A program made the position numbers and the translations under genes. This document shows positions 23,126 to 52,714 of a stretch of 64,000 nt of DNA, piece after piece (the stretch's first letter is position 1; each line of letters begins with the position of its first letter). The notes under the pieces were generated by a model, which did no database searches, had not been told where the DNA came from, and saw nothing but the letters and a program-made list of their open reading frames with translations. The DNA comes from Hypomesus transpacificus (taxonomy: Eukaryota; Chordata; Actinopteri; Osmeriformes; Osmeridae). The stretch spans positions 11,815,210 to 11,879,209 of the forward strand of contig NC_061068.1 in NCBI RefSeq assembly GCF_021917145.1, given 5' to 3'.

Positions 23126-25314
23126 TGACTGAACACATCAAATCAGCTCACTGCACAGATAAATATACACCTTTGTGAACAAAAACTAAATGTTTTCCAA
23201 CTAAATATGTTTTAACCAGCATTATTTGTCAGTTTGACACATTCATTTAATTGTAATGGTTTTGACAGCATCAACGACACATGAACATTTTATTAATTTG
23301 ACATCATAGGCATTCTAATCAAGCCAATGCATATGAAGGCAAATATTCTGAACCATTAACTTGATGACATCCTTTAGGTGGTGCATCTGAATAGAACATC
23401 AAAGGGGGGCAGTGTACATTAAAAATACCAAATAACATACACAATACCAAACTAGTCTCTACATTCACAGTTAGTTTCCCAAGAATCTAAAACTGTGCCT
23501 GTATGTCATGTTATAACTCATGTAACATTTTTATCAAAATGCTTAGCCATAACCGTTTGGTACCATAAACAACTAAAAAGCCTTCACACTAAAAATGTAT
23601 GCCCATGTTGGTGCATAGCCATTATATTGCAGAGTAGGAACCATGAAGGGCAATTCTATACTGTAGGGAACAGTATCCAGTTGAGTGATGGAATATACAC
23701 AAGTTAATGAGTCACAAGGCACTGTCATTGGACCGGTAACCATAGTTACAACACCCATACCTGCCAACAACCTCATCCTCGATAGTCCTTGGTTATAGTG
23801 CAAATATAAAAGCAGTTCACTTCACAGTAGAATTAGCTAATATATCTTTTCAGTGTATTTTTCATATGCCAAAGCAGTGAGAGGATGAGAAAAGAATCTG
23901 AAACCGAAGCAATCCCCTCAGTTCTCACATACGCGAGTGGAGGACTTACGCATGAGTCCTTCTGGGTTCCTCTGAGAGCTAGCCCTACTGAGCCTGGCGG
24001 GTGATTTTTCAGAAATTAAATCTATAAAATGTGATGTATAGTCTCTCTTCCGTTAACAGCGATGATAGTACGAGTTGCTGCCTATGTGATGACGGTGTGA
24101 CAACATGGATGTGGATGCAGACACATCACTGAAGGACAACATGGTGATCAGGAGGGTTAAAATATTAAGTCACACAAAGTAACACTACAACAACCACAAA
24201 ACAACAGTATTATGAAAAAGATTAGTAAATTCAAAACCAAACAGATTTTGCAACCCCAATAGAATTAGATTTGTGAATAATAAAAACTAAAAACGGATAA
24301 GTGGCAACTCTTTCTCTATTAGTCAGAAAATCTCTGGGGAAAAAAACCATTTTGAATGATTTAGTTTTTGATCGAGAGGTTGTGACATTGGTACACAGAA
24401 AACCAGCACTTACACTTCCATTCTATGCATACAGTACATGTTTATACCAAGGCTTTTATATCACAGTCCTAAACACTGACTATGAACCAGCCAAATGGGA
24501 GCTGCATGGAAAACACAGTACAAACACATGCTGTATGTACAGTAACCACCTTGGTACATCTACCCAGGGAAGACAACGCTCCACTACACAGCGATCACTT
24601 ACACAAATGCACAGCTTTGGATTTCTACATCTCAAAACGACAAGACAGAGGTGTCGGATTTCAAATGTTCAAGCGGAGAAGAAAGTGTATTAAACGCCGT
24701 GAGTCTTTTGCCATGAAGAGGTCATTGCCTCATCCTCCTGGAATAAATACTCGGAATGCAGGGACATCAAATCAAAAAGCAAGTGCATCTTTACCACAAT
24801 TTTCCCCTTCACCTAACAATCATTTGGCACAAATATATTAACATTATAATATATACTCTTAACACTTAGTAAGTACCCTAACAGTTAAATTCTTGATTAA
24901 AAAGGGCTACTCTAGGGAGTAGTAAATACAGTAGAGATACAGTATGTGTGTGCAAGGAAATACCTCAAGTAGACAGCAGGCTTTAGGTACTGTACTGTAA
25001 TTGGTCAGTCATGACCAGAGAGGTCCTATCAGTCTAGCTGCTGTGGAGGTGTGTGTTTATGTACATGTGTGTAAGCATTACTAAGTATGTTCTTCTTTTC
25101 AGAGCACGGAACAGCAAGTGAAGCAGGAGGACACTCACTGTGTGGCGACAGGACTATTCAACTGCTTAATTCAAATACATAATATTGTGTTATTGTGCCT
25201 CTTGGGAAACGTCTTTAAAATACAAAATATAAAATATATATTTTAATACTTCTACCATTCTATCGTACGTTTTGACCATTTGGTAGTTTTGTCCTGATGG
25301 TGGACAGTGGCCCA

Positions 25315-42403
<17,089 letters not shown>

Positions 42404-43141
42404 TCTGATCAATTCCTTTTATCAACGAAGATTGAAAGCTAGATGTAGGCTACAATATACTACAGTAGGCTAACTGTTTAGCCAGCTCAAAATAGATAAT
42501 TACCTGACTATACAATAAAAGCACTGACGGAGGATAGCAAACTATTCCGTTGTATACTTAATTAAAAATACAATATTTGGAGAAGCAATTTCTATCAAAA
42601 GACATGAGTATCCTTGCGTACCGAAACAGTGAACTGTCTAGTTTCCCGAGCTGTCACCTGAAAATTGTGGTGGGCGGAGCTGGAGGCGTGTCTCCACTTT
42701 ATACTACTGGAGACGTATCCAGACTCAAGATTTTCAGTGCCTCTGTCGTCTCATTCTCTTCCACCTGGTCACATACACGCAACAAATATCGGCGAGAGAA
42801 GGCCAATGAGCAGCTGTTTCTAACATCACGATTTCTTCTAGGATGCTAACCAGAAAAAGCACGCATTATAAGTGGATCAAGTCCATGAAAACACCTGACA
42901 CTCTTGAGGCCTGCCCTCTCTATTATGAATTAGACAGGTTCTTTACTTTAATATAAGCTTGAGAGGCAATTTCTGAGAGTCCAGAGAAGATGGCTGACTG
43001 AATGAAAGAGGTAAAGGGAAACTGGCAGTGAGGACAAGGAGCAATATATAATTTTCACCCAAATTTTTACATATTTCTCAACCTTTGTCAGACAGGCCGG
43101 CGCATATGAGTAATGATGCACAGACAGTTGACATGTGTTGT
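42404..43141. other. ahcyl1 promoter region and gap to the nfya 3' end
   Basis: Sequence just above 42403 should hold the ahcyl1 5' UTR and promoter. I see no TATA box and cannot set the start. No other gene is seen. Confidence 0.4.
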
Positions 43142-43147
43142 TTTATT
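43142..43147 (-). terminator. nfya: Candidate nfya polyadenylation signal
   Basis: AATAAA on the minus strand, about 0.8 kb after the nfya stop codon. Confidence 0.45.
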
Positions 43148-43180
43148 TATGTTATATAAAAGAAAAATTCAGTTTACACC

Positions 43181-43327
43181 AGGGCTGCCCAACCCTCTGC
43201 CCAACCCGAATCTAGTGTTCTTGATTCTAACAATTCAATGGCTAACAAATTGAAGCAGGTTAGTTACAAATTAAATGAAAACTTACAGGAGGGTAGCTTT
43301 CCTGGAAAAGGTGTGGGCAGCCACAGC
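43181..43327. mobile_element. Degenerate palindromic MITE in the nfya 3' UTR
   Basis: CAGGGCTGCCCAACCCT at the left and AAGGTGTGGGCAGCCACAG at the right form imperfect inverted ends. The inner CTTACAGGAGGGTAGCTTTC is a signature I recall from a common fish repeat. It lies between the nfya stop and its likely poly(A) signal, so it is probably transcribed. Confidence 0.65.
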
Positions 43328-43945
43328 TGATATCATACAATGTGGCCCAGTACCATACACACATTACCTATGTACACTAACTTGGTATTGCTGTGGCCTA
43401 AACTTGCAATTCAAGTAGATCATGCAAAAACCTATTAAATACTAAAACAAAAGTGGAATAAAAGTGTTTGGGTTATAGCCCTTAGATTATTGCTTTTCAC
43501 ATGAAATCTGTCAGCAACAAATAAGACTAAACCTGAAAACCTAAAGCAGAGGACAGGAACAAACAGCTACCCATTTTAGTAATGTGTTCCAAATAAATAT
43601 GAAAACTGCGTTAAAGACCAAGCAACTTTGATACAGAGTTATAAATGTCCGTACAAATCACAATTACATAACAGACGTCCTCCCGAGTCTTCCAGGGTCC
43701 CGATTGCTCTCCAGTGTTTCCATGGTTACCGTGTAGTACTGAATAACGTATCTGGTGTGCACTTAGAGCTGACAAACTCTCCACTAGTCCACATTGTGCT
43801 CTGAGCCAGCCCAGCTTGCTGAATTCTTAGAAAGTCCCCAGAAAGATGCACTGGTAGATGTGTCAGAGTTCTCTCCCCTCTTCCACTTGACATACAGAAA
43901 CAAGCGCACAAACATACAGACGAGCCTCCTCGGGCTAACGACGGG

Positions 43946-46900
43946 TTAGGACACACTAATCATCTGCACGACGGCTTCCTCTCCAACTGGTGGGAGCTCT
44001 GACTGTACCTGGAGAGAGGAGGAAGAACTGTTAGCATGAATAACAGGGCTGCCAAAACTGTCTTGACAACAGACCTGTCCATTTGTTCTATGAGACATCC
44101 AAGGGCACAACTGATTCATGTTCTATTCTGTGCTCAGGGTCCAAATGGTTGTTTAATGTCGCTATTGGAATATATATATGAACTTGACATCCCAGTTACT
44201 CCCTTTGTGTAATTTTTTATGTTGGTGTACTGTGAAGAGCCATTAAGACGCTCTGGGTCCAATTAAAATACAAAAAACACATGCACAGCTTTATTTGAAC
44301 TAGAAACTTAACGGACAAAAACCTTTGGAAAAAATGGCTAACTTAAGTGCAATGCTAGCACACATACTAAAAAGAGTAACAGGTTTCACACAGAAACACA
44401 CAAGCTTTGCATTCATATGAATAGTCTGACAGTAAAAGCCAAGTCCTACTAAGTAGTTACATGAACATGAATAAAACAACTGGGATCTAAGGCTTTTGCA
44501 GGCATATAAATACTGCATGAATACATTCCCTTGGCTTTCCTCTGAGCAGGTTGCATGACCATAAATCATGTTCTATATTTAAACTGTTTATGAAAATAAT
44601 CTGAGTTGGGGGTTTAGGATGGGTCTAACTGCAAGATCCATTTCTTTTGTGGTGGCCGTTTTGTCTTTCATGAGAAATTGATACAGTACCTTTACACCAC
44701 CCCATCCTAGCCCTGCAACTGTTAAATGAACACAAGTGTTAGGACAGGGGTACACAGCATGGCAACAATAACAAAACACAGAGGCACAGCAGTGTACAAC
44801 ACTAACGAAGGAACACAGACAGTGACAAAAAAGCTCTGATAGCTAACAGTAAGATGGCAGCCACAAAGACAGACATATGGGCTTCTGTTGTTGGGAGTTA
44901 GACCAACTGTGCAAACAGCAGAGGATTTGGCAGTCTGTGGTTTGCAGGAAAAGATAGCAACAGTACAATAAGGTACATAGGAACACTTCTAATTGCTAGA
45001 ATCTAAAACTTGTCGCAGCATGATATACAAAGTAGTTCTGAACAACCCCCCCCCCCCCCCCCCCCCCCAAAAAAGAAATTATTAAAAAAAAGGTTTATAC
45101 AAAATATGTGAAAGAAGCAGCACAGAGTATGGTTGGCGGATAGGTGACGAAGGCAGGAGAGTGGGTTTATGCAAGCGTTTGGTTAGCCAAGGGACGGAGC
45201 ACTAGACTGTCCATTGTGAGTCGAGTACGAAACCCCTATACTCGTCTTGCTTGAAGTTGCCTTGTAACCCGCTCACCTGCATGGCCAGCGCCATCTCTTC
45301 CTTCTCCTTGGGAGAGAAGAATCGTCCTCCATCGCCTCTCTTCCTCTTCATGGCGTGGCGGTGCCGTGACTCGTGCAAATATTTCTAAAAGGCAGAAAAA
45401 CACAAATTCAGCATCGATAAGGCGTACGGCTTACACTCTCAATTAACACACTCTGCTCACACACCACCCCCCCCCACACCCCCATGCCAACATGCCAACA
45501 TTGTGAAAAAACACAAACAAATCATTCACACATCTCTTAACAACACATGCACTGCTGTGCTCTCTCTGTCAGTGAGTCAGGTACTGCACACGCTCCTCTC
45601 CTGAACATACGGACCCGTCTCTCCTTGGGGATCTTGCCCTCGGCCTCCAGCTTGGCGCGGGCCTGCCGTCTCTTCAGGATGCGGTTGTACTGCTTGGCGT
45701 TGACGTACAGAGGCTCCTCCTCCAGCATCTCGGCCCCGGGCAGGGGGATACGCTGCATGGCTGGTACCGTGCCTCCACCAGGAACCATCTGGTCGCCAAA
45801 AACACATTTACAGGTCAAACACAACCCAAAAAACACACATTTAGTGTGAAACACCTTTTAATGCACACCTTTCGTGACCAAACAGAAGCACAAAGACACA
45901 AAGCGGTAGTCGAAAGCCAACAAAAAACACACATTTAATGACCAAACACAAGCATAAACACAGTGAGTTTGAGAGACTCACCATGACCATGCCCCCAGTA
46001 TTGACCATGTTCCCAGACATGGGCAGCGTGACAGTCACTGTGCCCTGGCCACTGTTGGTGGTGTTGGTGTTGTTGCCTGCCTGCACTATCTGAGCTCCTG
46101 CCAGACTTGATGCAGGGATGGTGATCATCCCTGGGAGAGGACAGAGACGTGTTACGTCTTTTTACACGTTTTAATTCGTGTTTTACTGATTTCTTTTATT
46201 TTTCAGCATTGGAATCAATTCACTTAAAAGGATCCTGAGGTATTATAATTGACCTTAAAAGGTTTAAAAAGGTAGCTAAAAGATTAACCAAAGTGGGTAG
46301 AAAACACAAGAAGGTTCTGTTGTCCTCAATGGCCTGTAATACGACACAGAGAGACCATGCAGAGATTGCAGCTTTGAGGTGAAAGTGATACCTTGTTGGA
46401 GAAGAGTGCCGTCAGCGTTGACTGGCTGGTACACAATGGTCTGGCCGTCAGCCGTCTGGGCCAACTGCTGGCCCTGCACTGTAATCTGCTGCTGGCCCTG
46501 AGAGACAAGCAGCAACAGCATTTAACACACTTTAGCTTAGCTATCCACAACTGCAACTTTGATCATGTCGTCTTGGAGAACTAGCACTTTTTATTAACAG
46601 GCTTGAGGCTGCATGTATATATTGTATGTAGAGGTATGTAGGTATGTGTGTGTGTGTGAGTGAGTGAGTGAGAGAGCGAGAGAGAGAGAGAATGCATCCA
46701 CCCTACCTGGTTCTGCCCAGCAGTCATTGCGGTTTGCGGCTGCTGGATGATGATCTGTTGGGTCTGCCCCCCCTGCCCCTGCACCTGTAGAGTCTGCCCC
46801 CCCTGCAGCTGGATCTGCCCTGGCTGCACCAGCTGGATCTGCACCAGAGACCACATTCATCTCACCAAACCAGCCCACACAATCAGCAGTATCAACTATT

Positions 46901-48320
46901 ACGTGGCTAGGTCAGACATGGCTGTATTTATTTATTCATACATTGTATTAAAGAAGACAGATCATCTGAGGTTCAGTAACAGTCCTTTGTGGTCAGCTCA
47001 CCTGTTGGAGCCCCTGAGTGCCAGCCATGGGAACCTGCATGATGGTCTGGCCCTGCCCCCCCATGGCCTGCACCATGATAGGCTGGCCAGAGGAGGTGAT
47101 GAGCTGCCCCCCGCTCACCTGCACCATCAGAGGCTGTCCCTGCACCTGGGGGAGGAGGGAGAGGGACAGCAAACCAGAGTGTCAGAGCGGGAGGAGGAAT
47201 TGAACTGCTACTGTTCTGAATGTCAGAGACAGAGCTTCCATGCTAAGCATGTGTGTCACAGAGGAACCCATAAAACAGATGAGGCCTTGTGGTTTGCAAA
47301 GCATGCTAGCATGAACCTGAACTGTCAACATGCTGCTAAGAGATAGTACGCCTATTTCCTGAGTAGGTTTCCTCTGAACATGATGTTGAGTGGGTGTGCA
47401 CATACATAATGGAAAGTCACAACCAACATACTACAAATGCCCATTCAAGTCGTTTACAGAACACAAACTTGCATTATGGACACATTTCAGAGTGAGTTCT
47501 CAGGTGGATGGTTATGAGAGAACATGGAAAAGTCTGGTGGATGTTTTGAGAAAAGCAGCAAATAAAGACTATGTATTCCTCATCCATTATGACCTGATAC
47601 CAGGCTGATGTACAATTAACACAGCATTGATTTGATACGCCTGCGCCACCTGTGGGACATAATTGGAACAATGTCAAGTCTGTCAGATGCCTGAGGGTGC
47701 ACAAGACAGCAAGTTGAAGAGTGACAAGTCATGCAGTGGAGTTTGGCAACCTAGTTTACCGCTCACTCACTATGACAATGTCATGGAAGCTGACATCCAC
47801 AGACTGCAGCACCAGAGAGGACACGTGGGGGTTATGGGGACATGCAGGGGTGTGTGACAGGGGGGACGGGGACACGATATGGGCTCTGAGATCCCACCAC
47901 TACCTGGAGTGTCTGAACCTGCTGGGCCGAAGCAGCTGGCTCAGCCTGCAACTGCACCGTCGTCACAGTGCCCTAAAGGCAAAACATGTACAGTACACAC
48001 AGGCTGAGACTCCAACTCAGGCACTAGTGCCCCACTAAACATGTGAATTATAAACACAGGGAAAATGCAGTGGTGTTAGATAAAATACACATGCACCATT
48101 ATCATTTACCCTGTACTGAGTGGGTGAAATAAATGATGTCTTGTATCAGAGAATACCACAGGCAACATTTTGATTGAGGTTCCCTCTGAAATCGAATAGA
48201 ACAATGATATATACAGTAGTAACATACTGTTTGTGTTTCAGGCCTCACCTGTTGTTGGAGCTGACCATTGGCTGTTTGTACCACTATCTGCTCCCCTGTG
48301 GTGGTTGTGTACTGCTCCAT
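43946..48320 (-). CDS. nfya: Nuclear transcription factor Y subunit alpha (NF-YA), 338 aa
   Basis: Sequence-specific subunit of the CCAAT-binding trimer NF-Y; acts in the nucleus with NF-YB and NF-YC. Coding exons: 48320-48249, 47972-47904, 47145-47002, 46838-46707, 46497-46392, 46130-45982, 45788-45615, 45384-45277, 44008-43946; all phases agree. It begins MEQYTTTTGEQIVVQTANGQ. Residues 25-174 form a Gln-rich activation region and 175-224 a Thr/Gly-rich one. The conserved core runs from EEPLYVNAKQYNRILKRRQA (subunit-interaction helix, from about residue 248) to KYLHESRHRHAMKRKRGDGG (DNA-contact part, from 283). The tail ends EEAVVQMISVS. Asn259 replaces the usual His in the YHRIL motif. The phase-0 exons (for example 47145-47002, 46838-46707) can be skipped in frame, in keeping with the known long and short NF-YA isoforms. 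Length is close to human NF-YA (347 aa). Confidence 0.97.
45046..45068. repeat. Homopolymer of 23 C
   Basis: Uninterrupted C run followed by A-rich sequence in an nfya intron. Its exact length is likely unreliable, as in any long homopolymer. Confidence 0.9.
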
Positions 48321-49065
48321 GGTCACTGCACTTTGAGGTCTTCAAATCACACTCAACTGTTAATCAAAGGAGTAGCCACCAACACGAATATTAACAACGT
48401 ATCAGTTGTAATGCAGGACACTTCACATCAATATTACGTTATATTATTTTATTGAACAAACGTTTATCAGTTGTGTGTCTACACAACACGTAACAATGTG
48501 TTTGGTGCACATTGTTTCCAGCTAGCTATTAGCTTCACGTTAGCTAGCTTGCTGGCTAGCTAAATTATCCACCATTTTCCTTTGTGTGGCATGTTGTTTG
48601 CTGCATTGTGGTCTTAAGTCACATATTCACATGTCTGATATGTCAGTTGAATATGTGTGGTACATTGGTAGACCGATTGTAGTTATTATTACTAGCTTTC
48701 CAGCTAAAGCATATCTGTGCACATCATTAGCTCTAATATAGCTATCACTAACAACCTCGTCATTTTCGCGCAATGTTCTGCCCGCCTTGTGTAGCTAATG
48801 GCTGGCTAGCTAGGCCAAGTAACATTTAAGCGGGCTTGGTATGTAGGCTACTTAGCAAATTTAGCCAACATCGGCTCGTGTTTTAAGATAAAACTCATCG
48901 GATCACAAGAATCGTTCGGTCAAACTGTTTCAAAACGTTTTAATTCCTGTATTTTGTAGCGTTAGTAATTTGGTTGGTCCACAATACACCAATCCCCTGC
49001 AACCAGATCCTATTCCTCCTCACCCGTGCAGCCTGTCGTCGTTTCTCGCTCGCCCGGTTCCCCTG

Positions 49066-49096
49066 ATTGGCTCCAATAGCGCTACACAAACCCAAT
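49066..49096. promoter_or_regulatory. nfya: Cluster of three CCAAT boxes upstream of nfya
   Basis: ATTGG at 49066-49070, CCAAT at 49073-49077 and CCAAT at 49092-49096, in a GC-richer stretch (about 49020-49215) with no TATA. This is about 750 bases above the nfya start codon and probably its promoter, with an untranslated first exon below it. Confidence 0.55.
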
Positions 49097-49249
49097 CATG
49101 GATCTCTCGCGTCAATGCAAGCAAATGGCACGTACGAAATTGACTGAAACCTCCAACAAGTGGCCGACTTTGCTTATCCCCCGCCCTTCTCTCTCTCTTC
49201 CTTCCGCCCCTTGAAGAGCGGGAGGGAATGGGCACCTAACCTACACCGT

Positions 49250-49711
49250 GCAAATCAGTTGTTTATTCTAAGAAAATGATAGGCCTACGCAGTATCATTC
49301 ATTTGAATTGCGTCTTTTAGCCTACCAGCAGGTACTGTATGTTTAGAATCCTATTCCTATATTGATTTATGTTAATCTTCATAGTGAAGAAACACTCTCC
49401 TGCAGGTCATCAACCAGTAAAACACTGCCTCAAATATTACGTCACTTTTTAAATTATGTCATTCTAATCGTGATCTTCAACATCCTCCTGCTTAAACCGC
49501 ACAATACAACGCGAGGAATGACCTCGTCTCATTCAATGTGAATAGCCTATTTAGGTTGTGCACAGTGCACATATATTAATATAAACTGTGAGGTGATGGA
49601 CTAAGTAAAGTCAGTTATATCGATCAGTTTTTCTGGTCCTCTCATATTATTTATAACCTCAGTATATACCTCCTTGCTGGATTCCATGCATCCATGACCT
49701 CCTTTCCGCGC
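49250..49711. other. Intergenic stretch between nfya and the next plus-strand unit
   Basis: AT-rich, with no recognisable gene or repeat. Divergent promoters lie on either side. Confidence 0.5.
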
Positions 49712-49830
49712 ATTGGTGGAGAAGTACAAGGGGAGGGACATGAACGGCTTTGCGCCAATTAAGGACAGGAGACCTCACCTCAAACTCACGCGCTCTACAC
49801 AGCTATATAAAGTCTGTTACAGACGTCACA
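49712..49830 (+). promoter_or_regulatory. TATA-containing promoter of an unrecognised plus-strand unit
   Basis: ATTGG at 49712-49716, CCAAT at 49755-49759, TATATAA at 49804-49810 and ACGTCA (half CRE) at 49823-49828 are arranged like a compact core promoter. It is followed by a start-codon context and a strong splice donor at 50851. Confidence 0.5.
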
Positions 49831-49868
49831 CCATGGAAGAAGACCATTATTTCCTATCGAACTAGTAG

Positions 49869-52567
49869 ATGTCACGCATAGGGATGGGCGAACGATGCCT
49901 TGTGAAGCTTTGGTGGTTTCTTCCGGCCCAAAGAGCCGAACTATCGGCACTTTGAAAATGAACAGCGTCATCTAGCAGCCGTTTAAACTGGCTGAATGAG
50001 GCGTAGTGGTTGTCTCCGACGGTAGACTACCCTACGTTATTCAATATTTAATTAAGGCTACATGTGTTCATTTTGATCTGATATTAGTGCTCACACATTA
50101 AAATGTTGTGATACATCCGTAGGCCTTTAGAATTATGTCATTTTCTCACAGTAAAAGTTAAAGAATATCGTACGAGATTCACTGGACTGGGGCGCGAACT
50201 TGGGATCCCAGATTCGCATTAACAATATGTAGTCGTACAACGCTTTAACCAACTACACCACCGAAGAGATCATTAAGCGGTTGGACGGACTTTATACTAT
50301 ATGGTCTTTATATCAATTAAACTAGATAACACAGATTTTTTCTTAACATTTGTTATATGTAGGTCTATTGTGAACTGGGGGAACTTTATTTTTACGAATT
50401 ATTATTACTGTTGACAATGTTGACGAATCATCAACATTTGTTTTCTGGGCACTGTATAGACCTACCTAGTCCTATCATGTTACGTTTCATTTCAATAAAA
50501 TAACACAACACAAATGCACGGATTTATAATTATTACTATACGGATTTGGCTAAATAATAATGACTGATGGAAGAAACTCTAGCGATGCCTGGTGCTGCTT
50601 CTCTGACAATGTGAGATTTGTCTTTAACAAGAAACGGTGGCTTCGTTCCTTCCATGGCTCTGGTTCAGAAGAGCGGCAAAACTTCGAACCAGTTCGTGAC
50701 GTTTGAAGCATTGAACGTCATCTGTCACGTGGTTTCGTAATTTGATACAAGCTCCAAAACACTTTTTCGAAACTGTGCGTATTGGTTTTGCGACACAAGC
50801 ATCGATGCGTCAGTGCCATACGTCCCATCCCTAGTCACGCAGATTAACCGGTAAGTAGGCCCTTCATAGAGTTTACAATCTAACACCATCCTGTTTGAAA
50901 ACTGCTGTAATTCTCACAATACAATATCACACGGTATTTCTAAGGTTCTGATTTAGCATATTGTACAGTTAGTGAAGATTACTGATGATGGTTGAGAGGA
51001 CCATGTGAAGTGAGCGCTTGTTTAATTAATCCACTTTGTTAAATAATCGTGAATTTCTGATCGTGTGTACATGCAAACAATGTAAAACTACTAATTTATA
51101 TATCTTGATTAGTGCTTATTGCATGCTTAAAATGGAGCACGCTAGCTAGCAAACGAAGTATAGCCTTCTGTCAATTTTTTCAGCTAGTGAACTTGACAAC
51201 AGCGCAATATTTCAGTTTGCAAAATCGTTAGCTTGATAATTATTAATGGGCGCATTCCTTAACAGAATTGACTCGGCTGCTCTCCTGCTGACGTGGCCAA
51301 TGATGTCCAGTCAAGAAGAACAAGCGGTCATTCAGACCCCGAAATGGAAGCTCAGGTGCGATTCCGTTTGGTTCAAGCCACAGTTGCTTTTCGGTGACTC
51401 ACGAGGTTTTCATATACAAAGTTGACTCTGTCATCCAACGCTTCCATTAAACTATTTTGATATTATCAGGGAACTGAATTCTAAGTCATAAGCAGAATGT
51501 TTAACCTACAACCTCAGTCACTTTAACCCAGCTCACCTGGCTTGTTACCATGGCTTTAATCCTCTTTTCACTTGTTGACCTTCACAGATGATCTTAAGGC
51601 AGCCAATGAGATGCCAACAGTAAGAAGGTAAAGGGATGGGTCAAGTACCAGATGAACTTAACCTGTGGCTATGACAGCAGCAGGAGGAAAGGGCAGGTTC
51701 TGCCCCCTGCGCAAGTCAAGCGTCTGGTGCACGATACCAGGGAGATGGCAGGTCTTCAAACCAGCAATGTGTAAGATGTCCTGACAGCTTTTAGCTGTTG
51801 CTTGTGAACTAGAATAGCATTTACCTGGCGTAGATGAGTGCAATGAAGCTTTGATCCACTAAATTCTGCCTAGCATTGCTGTGTGTACTCAGCTAGCATA
51901 GTGATTAGCTGTTAAATTCCAGGTAGCTGTACTTGCCTCCTCAACCAGTCCTGCCAAGTCATCCATACTCTGGCTAGGTGTTGAACAAGGAGGGAGAGAC
52001 AGGCAGAGGAATTACCCATTCCACCCTGAGCTCACCCATAGCCCTGCGGTGGAAGAGAACCTGCGACAAATTAACTCAGACCATATTTAAAAAAGAAATT
52101 CTGTGTAACTGCATGCTGTACACTGTTTTTTTTTTTTTAATTGGGTGCGTGTATAGTTCATATGACCTTGTGTACTAGAATGTACAACCTGTATGCTTTG
52201 TTTAGTGGCCCTATGATTGACACTCCTTATGGTTATCCATTTCCCTCCGTCCAGAATGCACCGAACTCGTCAGCTGACCTTCCTGAAGCCAATGAGCTGT
52301 CAGCTGTCCTGGTCCCAAAGGCATGTTTGAAGATGGCTGGCAGCATCTGCTCTGACAGTAGAGCAGCAGTCAGTATCACATGATCGCACCAACCCCATAG
52401 CCAGAGGGACAAGAGCTGCTACTGCAGTCTGTCTTGGTGTATCTGTGCACACGTGCTTCCCAGGGACATGTGTATGTTGGATAAGAGTGGTGGAGTTGGT
52501 GGGTGATATTGGAAGGTGAAATAATATTGACATGGTGAAACAATATGAATATTGCAAAATAAAGTAA
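49869..52567 (+). other. Candidate unrecognised small gene, first exon split by a transposon
   Basis: Not recognised by family. Support: the promoter above, a donor CCG|GTAAGT at 50850/50851, and an AATAAA at 52558-52563. Possible exon pieces are 51311-51355 (phase 1 entry, CAG|GTGCGA donor), 51588-51619 or 51627, 51716-51751, 51978 onward, and a last one ending at the TGA near 52383. Without the insert, ATG at 49869 reads MSRRLT and can join 51311-51355 (KKNKRSFRPRNGSS) and then DDLKAANEMPT in one frame. Several later joins are possible and I cannot choose among them. With the insert in place this start is cut off from the donor. It could be a decayed or lineage-restricted gene, a non-coding transcript, or chance. 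Confidence 0.3.
49879..50833. mobile_element. Non-autonomous hAT-type DNA transposon, 955 bp
   Basis: Ends are TAGGGATGGGC on the left and GTCCCATCCCTA on the right, imperfect inverted repeats. They are flanked by an exact 8-bp duplication GTCACGCA at 49871-49878 and 50834-50841. The 8-bp duplication and TAGGG-type ends fit the hAT superfamily. No transposase frame is present. A tRNA-like segment lies inside on the minus strand at about 50178-50270. The exact duplication suggests a fairly recent insertion. Confidence 0.88.
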
Positions 52568-52708
52568 TGCAAATTATTAATTTGTCATGCCTTTTGCTTT
52601 GGTGTTGACATCACACTTAAACATGAGTGCTTTCTTTTCTTGGTTTTGTTGCTGTATTGTAAGCTTGAAAAAACGGATCATCAATGCAACTGGTTTCCAA
52701 AACTCGTT

Positions 52709-52714
52709 TTTAAT
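52709..52714 (-). terminator. cand2: Candidate cand2 polyadenylation signal
   Basis: ATTAAA on the minus strand about 330 bases after the cand2 stop. It nearly meets the plus-strand AATAAA at 52558, so the two units would converge tail to tail. Confidence 0.4.
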
